Shown here in pieces: positions 13,100 through 23,239 of a DNA stretch of 55,114 nucleotides (positions are counted from its first letter, which is position 1; every line of letters begins with the position of its first letter). A program made the translations under genes and the position numbers. Below the pieces are notes generated by a model, which did not search any database, was not told the origin of the DNA, and worked only from the letters and a program-made list of their open reading frames with translations. The stretch covers positions 110,864 through 165,977 of the forward strand of contig BCJX01000018.1 of assembly GCA_001600415.1 (NCBI GenBank). The letters are read 5' to 3'. This DNA is from Pascua guehoae (Eukaryota > Basidiomycota > Tremellomycetes > Trichosporonales > Trichosporonaceae).

Positions 13100-13761
13100 C
13101 CTGGCAGCTGGCACCCATCTCTTGGCACTCGCCTTGGTGATCAGCCATACTCGACATTTGCACCCTACCCTAGACACCAACACTGGGTACGCCCCAACGA
13201 CCCGCCGCACCGGCGACGCCCCACACGAGCCAACTGAACGATACCTGCGCCAGCAGGACGACCCCACCACGCACTCGTGTACACCAACATGGTACAATGT
13301 ATACCTGCTCACAGAGCCCCGCGGAAACGACTCGCAAGCCCCTTTCCTTTCCCTTTCCCTATGCAATGACAATTCACCACCCGGATTAATCGACACAAAC
13401 ACGCCACCACTGGCCCAAATGCGCCACATCCACATCACTGCTGATACATGCCACCACCAAGAGTCGCCCGCACAAGTGGGCCCGCAAACCACCCTCGTAC
13501 AATACCACCGTCCCACCTGTCCCGTACCATATCCACGCCGTGCACCTTGTATACAGGCCATAGCCCTGCACGCTGTCAAGCCCAATGTTACCATACCACT
13601 GCATACCACATCATACCCTAGCACTGCCCATGCCCAGTTCTGACAGACCACACCACTGACCGCCATCTACGTAGCTTTGTGTCACCTTGCCTCTGGTTTA
13701 CTTCAGCGCGCCTCTGCCTGCCTCAGCCTGCCCCAGCCAGCCCCAGCCTGTGCCTCAGAGC
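13100..13761. other. Convergent intergenic region
   Basis: About 660 bp between the 3' ends of the bHLH gene (plus) and the aminopeptidase gene (minus). It should hold both transcript ends. Open frames here are short and show no resemblance to known families. Confidence 0.6.
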
Positions 13762-16700
13762 TCAAACCTCGGTGCACTCCCTCTCGAGCCACGCGAGCGC
13801 GCGCTCGTCGCCATAGCCCTCGAGCACGGGGCGGAGCTTTGCGAGCACGTCGGCGTGGTACGTGTTGAGCCAGCGGCGTTCCTGCTCGGACAGGAGAGAG
13901 AGCTCGATGAGCGACGTCTGGATCGGGCACTGGGTGTAAGTAAGCGTGGACAAACAGCGTCATCGGGATGGACAGTACAGCGTCGCACCCCCCATAACAC
14001 TACTCACAAGAGTAAAGTTTTCAAACTCGAGGTAGCCCTTTCCGCCAAAGTTGTTTGCCGTCTGGGCGTTGCGGACGCCGACAACGCTCTCGATGCGGAT
14101 ACCAAACTTGCCGTCGGCATAGTATCCGGGCTCGTTGGAGATGACCATGCCCTCGATGATGCCGACCTGGTTGTACGCGGGGCGCGGTCCCACGCCCTGT
14201 GGGCCCTCGTGGACGTTGAGGAAGTGGCCGACGCCGTGGCCCGTGCCGTGGCTGGGATTAGTAAAGACTCTGTCCTCTGTGAGACTCTGTACTCACCGGT
14301 AGTCGAGGCCGTCCGACCACAGGGGGCGGCGGGCAATCGAGTCGATGGCGTAGCCCGTCGTGCCCGAGGGGAAGATCATGGTGTCGAGCGCAATGTGGCC
14401 CTGCAGGACGCGCGTAAAGGCGCGCTTCTCCTCGGCGGTGGGAGTGCCAAAGTGCTACTGTCAGTGGGGGCGGGGAGACTAAGAGTTGTACACCATGGGG
14501 TAGAGCAGGACGGTGCTGGTGAACATCGTGCCGGTTTGGGCTTTGGGATAGCCTGCCCACAGAGTGCCAAAGAATGACGACCCATCGCTCCAGCTCGAGA
14601 CGGGCTTGATCCACCACCATTGCCCGCTTCTCATTACGTTTCCATCGCCAGGACTGCACTTCATAGCGCGTATCCCAACCACAGCACTCACCAGCGTGCG
14701 CGTCACGTCCGTCGTGCCGTCGAGGTACTGAGCGCCGGAGTCACAGAGATAGATCTGGTCCTTGTCGATAACGGCCGAACCCTGCTCCGGAGGCGAGTAG
14801 TGGATGACAGCTGCGTGTGAGCATACTGTGGGGCAAGAGACGTGGTGAAAGACGTACCGGCGTTGGCGCCCGTCGACGAGATGGTGTCGAAGGACAGGCC
14901 CTTGAAGTGCTTGCCCTGCCTGGGGACCGTTAGCACCACATCAGAAGACTAAATACAGCATTCTCAGCGTTCTATCCCCTCGTCTAGACCCTGTTCCCTC
15001 TATTCACCACTCTGGTCGAACCCAATTCCCAACCCACTCCCAAACCGACTCCAACTCACTTGCGGAAGTTCTCAAGCTCGGTGGCCGCGTCAAACTCGGT
15101 CCACTTTTCGCCCTTGTTGAGCACCTCCTCGAGCCATGCAAAGTAGCGGACGAGCGCGGCGCCGTCGCGAATGTGGCTCTGGCGGAAGCCCTCGATTTCC
15201 GTCTGGAATCGTTAATGGGGGATGTCCGTCGGGGCTCTCGTCCGCTACTCACCGCATTCTTGCGCGCCTTTGCATCCTCGACCATGGAGCGGCGGACCTC
15301 GACATTGTCCTAATGAGAGTCAGCCTCGGCCCGTTGGCGCCTCAATCATCCCAACCCTCTCCGTCTGTTACCGTCTCGCCTGTCACCACGGCGCCTGTCG
15401 TCCCCACCGCCAGCCTCACGACCTCGTTTGAACCCACATTGCCAAGGGCGTTGGCCACGGCCCAGCTGGTCTTGTTGCCAATCAAGACCTTGTCCGTCTT
15501 GACAATCTTCTCGCCCAGCTCGTTTGTGGCGGGAGGCTTGGGCGCCTGCACCGTCTTTGGCGCCTCGGGTGTCGGCTCCTTTGCGGCGGGCTTGTCGTCG
15601 CCGTTTGCGTCCTTTTCCTTTTCGGCTGCGGCGGCTGCGGTGGCCTTGTGCTGGGCCAGGAGCTCGCGCCAGTTGTCGAGCGCGCTCCACACCTGCGAGT
15701 ACTCGAGCACGACAACATTGTTGGCCTGGAGGTAGGCGCGGACGTCGTGCGGGATGCTGGCCGGGTTGGCAAACAGGGTGCAGTCGTGCTTTGTCACAAT
15801 GGCGTATGCAAAGAAGACGGGGTTGTAGGGAATGTCGCTGCCGCGCAGGTTGAACAGCCACGCCACCTCGTCGAGGTTGCTCACGACCGTCCCGGGGGAG
15901 CCGGTGCGGGCGAGCTTGTCCCGGATCGACGCGAGCTTGGCGCCAACCGTCTCGCCCGCGTACTCGTCGCCGAGGCGGAAGACGGGGTTGGCGGGGCGCG
16001 CCGGGCGCTCGGCCCAGATCAGGTCGACCAGGTTCTCCTTGACGGGCACGAGCGCGCGCGTCGAGTCGGTCGCGAGCGCAGTGGCGAGCGGGCCCGCCTC
16101 GCTGTGCGAGAGGACGTGCGGGTCGATCCCGACGCGGGTCGTCGGGCCGAGGTCCTGTGTGTTAGAGTCGTGTGGGACGGTATCGCCCAAAGCAGCCCAG
16201 TTGCCATCGTGCTCATTCCCTGTCGCTCCACTCGGCACACATCGCACACCACGCCGACCTGATCAACCCGCCGTTGTAGACCACTCTGTGTCCTTTGTCT
16301 TCTCACACATCCCACGCCAATGCACCCCTCCGCCTGCACTCCGTCCCCAAGCCGCCAGCCACTCACCTTGAGCCACTGCACCCAAGTGGGCGTCTCGGGA
16401 AGGCCCTGCTTCATCAACGTCCAGCTGTCCGTCAGCTCCCACCCCAGTGTGTGCTCCCATCCTCCCCAGCGAACACGCACTCATCGCCGAGCTCCTTGGC
16501 CGCCTGGAGAAAGTAGCGCCCGTCAGTCCAGCACAGCGCCTCGGTCTGGGTCACGACCGCGCAGCCCGCCGAGCCCGTAAAGCCCGTGAGCCAGCTTCGG
16601 CGCGCATCGCAGGGCGCGAGGTACTCGGACGAGTCTGGGGTCAGGATGGTTGCGTATTAGTGCGAGCGGCGCGCTCACGGTCATCTTCGGTGGGGACCAC

Positions 16701-17110
16701 ACTGGTGTTAGTCGAGCTCTGACAGTGGAAACAGCACGGACGTGAGGTTGGAGGTGGTCAAGACATCGATGGCGAGCTCGCCAGCTCGACACAGCCGCAT
16801 CTGTCCTGCCCACCCTCCACGCCAGACGCAAAGCTCACTAGACACCAATGTTGCGCTCGCGCATCAGGCCGCGGAGCGCCGCGAGCCGCGCGCGCGCATC
16901 GAGGGCTGCCATCCGGCTCAGGCGGCGGGCGGTGGGGAGAATCTTGGTCGGGGGTGGCGCGTGTCTGTACACGAGCCGGAGTGGAGGCGAGATGGGACGC
17001 GGAGTCGGAGAGAGCGCGGTGGTGGAGAATAAAAGTCGTGCAGCTCTTGGATTGTGGGTAGAAGTGATACGTGGCGGCGACAACAAAGTCGTCGTTGATC
17101 TGGACAGCAT
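13762..17110 (-). CDS. Xaa-Pro aminopeptidase P (M24B metallopeptidase)
   Basis: Removes an N-terminal residue in front of proline. Exons: 16912-16839 (or from 17110), 16701-16679, 16634-16477, 16435-16367, 16154-15372, 15309-15253, 15202-15060, 14919-14858, 14810-14692, 14454-14297, 14251-14008, 13929-13762. From ATG 16912 the protein has 685 residues; from ATG 17110 it has 751. The N-terminal creatinase-like domains show YVVPTEDDHSSEYLAP and [15 protein letters not shown]. The M24 domain carries the metal ligands: the two Asp in [18 protein letters not shown], the His in [17 protein letters not shown], and the Glu in [10 protein letters not shown] and GIRIESVV. A charged low-complexity insert rich in Ala, Lys, Glu and Pro lies in the second domain and explains the extra length over usual family members. 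The 41-nt intron 16476-16436 is a tentative choice. The 66-residue upstream extension is discussed under findings. Confidence 0.93.
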
Positions 17111-18045
17111 GAATGTGTGTACGCGGTAGGTAGGTTTAAGCACACCCACCCACCTCCACTGATGGACCACATGACCACATGATGCAACCGACCACGCGGG
17201 CCCACGCGCGGGCCCACAAATGCACGGCGTACACGGCGATGGCCGATATGCCCCCAAACTGGACACGCCAATCTTAGATCGGGAGTCGGTCGCCTTTTTG
17301 GCCGCGTCGGCGGTTAGCTCTGATATCCACGGTGGGCCATGTCCAATGTCGACAACATCGCCATCAGCTACCACATGGTACACCGCAGTCGGGCGCGTCT
17401 AGTTGCACTCGTGCACAGTTAGCAGGATACATGCGTGCGTGCGTGCGTGTGGCATGGATGGGCATTTGCATTGAGAAGCGTATGGGCATGAAACGATTGG
17501 GGCGAGCACCAAAGGTACAACTCGCTTCGTCCGTCCATGACCTGTTTCTTTGTGTGGACGTGCCCCAGTATACTCAAGCAAGCGCTGACAGCAAGGTCAA
17601 ACGGTGAGCTTTGAAGTTTGAAGGGTCGAGAGCGGCGAGATATCGGAAAAACAAGCCAAGAGGTGCATCCCATGGAATCGTGGATGGCAATCGCACAGTC
17701 GCAGAATGACGAGACATGAGCAAGCCACAAATAGTGTAAGTATGCCCCAGGCCAAGGCGTCACTGACCAACAACAATCGAGCTTGCAAGTTGCACAGTTT
17801 CTACTGGACCATGTCACGTCCTTGAATGTCTTCACAGGCAACGGTAACACAGAAGCCACGATGGAAGGACGCCATACTAAGGCTGGAGTGCTGTCTGCTT
17901 CTCAGCCAACAGAACCGCCTGTCCACCAGAGTCTCGTGTTCCGCACGCAGCCAGTGAGTGATGTGTGCATATAATGCAGCGAGTAATGCAGTTACAATCT
18001 GGTCTCCCAGCCGGCACCCATCCCAGGCCAGCTCCCCTACCCTCT
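17111..18045. other. Intergenic, no gene seen
   Basis: Region upstream of the aminopeptidase P and downstream of SURF1/Shy1. A short (GCGT)n run lies near 17430. No supported coding region was found. Confidence 0.6.
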
Positions 18046-19588
18046 TTAGCGGCGCTCGCCAAACGCACGGCGGGGCGAGAGCTTCTTTGTGCGGCCCTTG
18101 GCAATGACGAGGCCGAGCATGACCGACGTCGCAGCGCAGAGCGAGAACCTGAGTGTCAGTTGTACGAAGAGCTCAACAACTTACCAAGTAATGGCGTAGG
18201 TGAGGTGCTGGTTGCGGAGCTCGATCGACGGGGCACGGCCGACGGGCTCGCCGCGCTGCATGAGGATGACGGGTGGGGTCTCTCCGCCTGTTGTCAGCGA
18301 TGCTATTGGGGTATGTGCTGCCTTCAATCCATCCCCACGGCGCCGATGGGCACCGCCGTCGTCAAGATCCTGTGCGCCGCGACAATCGCGACATACCCCA
18401 GGCCACCTTTTCCCGCCGCCTCTTAACCCCGACTCACGCTCAATCGCATCAATCAGTACAGGCTGCACGCCCCGCTCTTCTCCGCCGACGTGCTCGGCAA
18501 TAGTGTCGATATCCTTCCAGAACCACTCGTTGGTCTCGGGCCGGTTATCAGGCGTAAAGTACGACTTCATGTTGGCCTTGTCCATCTTTGTAATCATGCC
18601 CTCGACGACAATCTCGGGGCCCGGCGAGCCGCCCGGTCCCAATCCCGGAACGGGCTTCTGGCCACGCCGGATCGCGTCGCCCTCAGCCGTCTTGATAAAG
18701 CCGCGGTTCACGAGAATGGTCGAACCGCCCGAGGCCGACCGGTCAAAGGGGAGGATCAGGTGGTAGCCCGCAGTGCCGTCGCGCGTCTGGGGGCCCTGCA
18801 GAATGGGCGGGCCGACAAAGTGACCGCGGATGAGGACGCGGCGGAATGCGAATTCGGGGAGAGCAGAGAGGCTGGGAAGTGTTAGTGATGTCAGTAGCGC
18901 GCGGGGGTTGGTTGAGTGACAGTAGATGCGGTACCATGGGTAGGGGCGATGTGCGTCCCTCTTGTATGGCTCTCCTCAAGCTATTGGCAGATACCAGCTC
19001 TTCCATTACACTTCCATTGAGCTTATGCACGACGCCGCGCTGCTGGCTGTTCACGATGAGTTGCTCAAGACGTGACGAACTGGGCACCACTGAACGCGGC
19101 TGCTCTCTCCTGCACTCATGTCCGATACCACACCTTGTCGCCCTATCTCCATTGCGCTTCCCCACTACTCAAGCGCACACTCTCCACACTCACTTGATCG
19201 TGCCCGGCAACGCCATCGGCTCCTTCTCAAGGTTACGGTCCACCTCCTCGATGAGCGCGACCTTCCACTTGAGCCGCTCGACCTGCCAAAAGCCTAGGTA
19301 TCCCGTGAGGATGGGGGCGAACGCGAGCACAAACGTGATGGGGCGGAAGAGCGACGAGCGCATCGAGCCGCTCGTCACGGTCGACGAGTGTGACGAGCTC
19401 CGCGACTGCTGTCCGAAGCGGAACCGGAAGCCAGAACCGGGGCCAGCGCCGGCGCCGAACGCGCTGCCAGAGGGACCAGCGCGTGTCCGGGGTCCAGAGC
19501 TCGGGCCGGCGCCGTCAAAGAAGGAGCGGTGGGCCCCCCCGCGAGGGAGGGCACTGCGTAGTGTGGAGAAGATTGTGGGGCGCGACAT
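18046..19588 (-). CDS. SHY1: SURF1/Shy1 cytochrome c oxidase assembly protein
   Basis: Inner mitochondrial membrane factor that helps assemble the haem a/Cox1 module of complex IV. Exons: 19588-19194, 18871-18438, 18287-18185, 18148-18046; all join in frame and give 344 residues. The N-terminus is Arg/Ser/Gly-rich with few acids (SRPTIFSTLRSALPRGG), as expected for a mitochondrial presequence. TM1 follows at about residues 80-100 (ITFVLAFAPILTGYLGFWQ) with the family motif GFWQVERLKWK. The intermembrane domain contains RRVLIRGHFVG, GYHLILPF, ILVNRGFI and NEWFWKDID. TM2 near residues 303-326 is preceded by RNQHLTYAITW, a SURF1 hallmark. It is tandem with the aminopeptidase gene and divergent from the STN1-like gene, with 293 bp between the two start codons. 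Confidence 0.95.
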
Positions 19589-19881
19589 GGTGCGCAAGAG
19601 TAATGGAGACCAAGAGGTTTCCCGAGATGGAATAAGCTCCTCCTCCTTCGTTGCCGCTCAGAGCAGAGTGGGTGAGCGATGATGCCCAAGTTCGGAATAT
19701 TTGCTTCCGTTCAACGTCACTCACTCTGCCCGTGCCTGGCCGATGGTAGAGTCAACCACCCCGTGTTGGATTTGTTGTTGTTGCTTCCTCGTCCATATCC
19801 CCCCATCTCCCCATCTCGCATCAACCTTGCACCTTGTAACAGCATCTTGCATTCAACAATCACCTCCGGCATGAGCGCGCG
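19589..19881. promoter_or_regulatory. Shared divergent promoter, SHY1-like and STN1-like genes
   Basis: Only 293 bp separate the two start codons, so both genes must be driven from this stretch or from overlapping elements. The side next to STN1 is pyrimidine-rich, with several GTTG and CTCC runs. No confident TATA box was seen. This is inferred from spacing alone. Confidence 0.5.
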
Positions 19882-22138
19882 ATGATTCAAGAGTCCTCGC
19901 GAAGCTCGTCTACGATCTCGCTTGCGCTGCCGTCACTCGAGTGTCTCCGGACCTGGGTGCACCGACCACAAGCCGTCGCAGCATGCTTCGTGAGCGATGT
20001 ACACGCCCTCCAGGCGTTGGAAGAGGACGACGGTCAGGTCAAGCGGACGACAAGGGGTGAGTGGCAGGTGGTTATACTCGAGATTTCATTCACCTGTGTA
20101 CTCGTGTCGTCTTATTATACTCACCAAACAGACGTCTTCCTCCTTCGCAACTTCCCGTGCAAGGTTGTGGAGCTCGTCGGCTGGGTCGCCGGCGTAGACC
20201 AGCGCGAAACGAGCATCAACCTGAGCCGTGCGTAGCCTGTATTGCGAAGCTGATAGTAGTTGACGATGGCGATGGGCAGCATGTGCTTACAGTCGTCGTA
20301 CACCTAACCCAGGTGGAGGTCCAGCCAACGCAGCCGAATGCTTCGTCTTCCTCTGCCCCCCTGCCGTCGTCGAACACGTTCCCCAGTGCCAAGGAGAGAA
20401 AGGCCGCCCGGCGTGCTGCAGCTCTTGCAACTGGACGTCCACCACCACCACCAGTCAAAGTGTACCAACGCCCCGACGTGCGGGTTGGCGACACAGTCCG
20501 GGTCGTCGGCCGCGTGGACGAGTGGTCCTCCAAGCGCCTTGCAGGCGGATACAATGTGCACCGGCGTATCGTTGTCGATGACTCTGGTGGAGGATCGTTG
20601 GGTGAGCTGTGCGACCGTTGTGATAGCTAACAGCAGCCGTGGTCGACGTTGATGAACACTTTGCACACACGACCCGTGTCGAAGCGCTTCACGAACACCT
20701 CTATGCGCAACCGTTTATGATGCCGCCCGCCCCGTCTGCCGTTGCTCCTACACCCTCGGCCATGTCCTCTCCCTCCAAATCAATACTGTCGAGCTTTGCA
20801 AGTGACGTCGACGACGACCCCTTCGACCGCGAGCTTCCAGATCCGTCCAAGCTCTCCTCGTCCCGACTCACCGAGGGCACGTTCAGGCTCTACCTCATCG
20901 ACCATATGACGCGGGAGACGGCACGCGCGATGCGAGCGGTCCTGCGACAAATAGCCCTTGTAGGGTCGCAAGAGCCCCTCTCCATCCTCGCAGATGCGTT
21001 TCCAGAGTATCGTGCGGCGTTTCCGAATCAAAGCAACAAGCGCAACCGCCCACGCGATGTGTTGGCATCTAGCACGGCTGAGAACCGAATGACGAGGTTA
21101 AAGGCAACCTGTACCGTCATCGATCTCACCAGCGACGATTCCTGCAGCTCCAAGTCGAGCTGTGCTGTCATCGATTTAACTGTCGATGACCAAACACCGC
21201 GAGCGACGCGCATCACTCGGTCAAGGAAGGAACCCAACGCACAGTCCAAGGCCAGCCGAGTCGAAATGCCCTCTACGCCGACGCCACGCAAAACATTCCG
21301 CTCACGTGCGGAGCGCGAGCGTGATTGCGTACGCGACACCACACCAACACCTGGAGCCCGAGCCCCCCGGATACACGATCCTCCATCTCCCACACCGACG
21401 CGGACACGGACCTTTCGTTCGCGGACAGAGCGCGAGCGAGAACGAGAATGCTCCGTTCTGTCGGATATGACAGACTCGGACGCAGGATCGCTCTGCGACA
21501 CATCCGCTCTCTCTTACTTGTCCCCACCACCACGCCTCCAGGCATTCACGACCGCGTCCCTCTTCGCTATCCCCCACCTACACGATCTCGCGGCGCGCGT
21601 CGTCGATGCCCGCGCCCGTACTGAGGAAAAGCACCGCCGGCGGCGAGAAAAGGACGGCAGTACAACGGCCCGCGACCGCGCGCTCGTGGCCGATCGACGT
21701 GCGCGCGGCCTCGGAGCAGGAGAGTACAAGCTCACTTCGGCGGAGAGGGAGAAGAAGATGCGAGCGCTGGTGGGTTGGGCCATCCGGCAGGCCGTCGCCG
21801 ACGGCGGGCTCGTCCCTGTCCCCATATCTACCCCTAGTCCCGTCGAGAAACCGTCTGGGACGTCTACGTGGGCACGTCGCCTTCGATCGAGTGGCGCAGA
21901 GTCCGAAGGATATCTCCCGCTCGCGCCCGAACTGGTTGCACCGCTGCTCGTCCCCCTCCTCGCTGCTGAGCGCGCGCGGCGTGCGGCAACGTGGCGGAAG
22001 AGCCCAGCAGAGATAGACGCGTCGGTGCTGACCGCGCGCCTGCGTGCGTGGGAGCCGCGGTGGGAGCGTGTGGGTGAGTGGGTTGTGGAGGAGGCACTGG
22101 ACTGGGGTGAGGCACAGGGGTGTCTCGTGCGGGGTTGA
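19882..22138 (+). CDS. STN1: Stn1-like telomere-capping protein (OB fold, winged-helix-like C-terminus, two SIM-like motifs)
   Basis: Probable Stn1/OBFC1 homologue, a subunit of the CST telomere-capping complex. Exons: 19882-20056, 20132-20227, 20257-20601 and 20637-22138, giving 705 residues if the 29-nt intron 20228-20256 is used (see findings). Matches to the Stn1 OB fold are CFVSDVHAL, FLLRNFPCKVVELVGWVAGVD, the turn VDDGDG, a downstream VGDTVRVVGRVDEW strand pair and HTTRVEALHEHLYAQPF at its end. A basic, Ala/Pro-rich insert splits the fold. TEGTFRLYLIDHMTRETARA (near residue 283) fits a first winged-helix region, and a helix-rich Arg/Ala/Glu region fills residues 500-705. Between them lie VIDLTSDD (366-373) and VIDLTVDD (383-390), resembling SUMO-interacting motifs, and a twice-used TFRSRxERER segment. 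The family call rests on pattern recognition, so a search is needed to exclude other OB-fold proteins. Confidence 0.75.
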
Positions 22139-23239
22139 GAGGCAGGGAGCGATTAAGTGGTAGGCCGTGGGATGGATCTCCGTCCTTAAATACCACCAGC
22201 AGCGTAGAGTTGCGACACACGACACAGATACTACGACACACGACACCACGCACATTGCACGACAGCAGCAGCTCGCACTCCCAACCCATGTCGTTACCAC
22301 ACCCAAACCAACCAGCATACTATATTCGATGCGGCCGAGCGCAGAGCCAAGCGCTGCGTGATCCTGTACTTCTGATTTTTGTTGTAGCATGAGTAACAGG
22401 CTGCGATGCCACGAACTATGACCTCGGGGACGGCGAGAGCGGGTTTGACGAGTGGGAGCAATTGCTGTCAGGAGGTAGACTCGACGGGGAGCATGGGCGA
22501 GTCATGCTGAACTGCATGCTGGACACGGGTGTTACTGTCTCACAGGTCGCTGAGGGTACCGAATCGGGGTGAGCAGCTAGCCCTCCGGCCCTCCACCCGC
22601 TGGTTGGCAGTGCCACTGTGTGCCCACGTGGTCCTCGCGCACTTATTGCCCTCACCCACCGCCACTCTTGACACTGCTCTTTGGGCTCTGCTTCCAACAC
22701 CCAGGTGCAGGCTGCTCGGCATATCCAAGTATGTATCCTTGAGTGTATCTATCTCACATCTACATCTGGGCATTTTGTACAGTCCACACATGTATACACA
22801 TTACGACTTGCAAAACATTGCCATGCGCCGCCACGCTCTGCAGATGTGAAGTGCCTACCGCCTGGCCGTTTGTCCCTACAACGTGCATACAATCTGCATA
22901 CAACCTGCCTACTCGCTGCTTACCTCCTGCCCATCACTATGCGTACACTGCCATCATCTGTCTTCTGCCCCCTTTCCTCTGCGCTCTATCCCCTACTCTC
23001 TACGCTCTGCCGGTTTCCCTCTGCCATCCCGCCTCTACCCTCTTTTCTAAACGAGAAAGCCTCATGGCAGCCCCACATGGTCGGCAACGCGCGCACCGTC
23101 GGCGTCGGCGCGGTCTCCTAAGGGTAGAAGTCTGTATCTCTGTTCTCCATATTACTCTATTCTCTAGATTCTACAACACCCTCTGCCCTCTACCTCCCTC
23201 TACCCTCTCGCCCGACCCCTCCCCACTCCCCACCCCCCT
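22139..23239. other. Convergent intergenic region with one unexplained open stretch
   Basis: Lies between the 3' ends of the STN1-like and acyltransferase genes. At about 22401-22573 the plus strand stays open for some 57 codons after an AACAG acceptor-like site, reading NYDLGDGESGFDEWEQLL and onward to a TGA. No ATG in that frame was found within the open stretch. The rest is pyrimidine-rich and shows nothing recognisable. Confidence 0.4.

Noticed and set aside
12689..13666. 325-codon minus-strand frame
   Set aside because: Overlaps the last three bHLH exons antisense and reads through its introns without splice logic.
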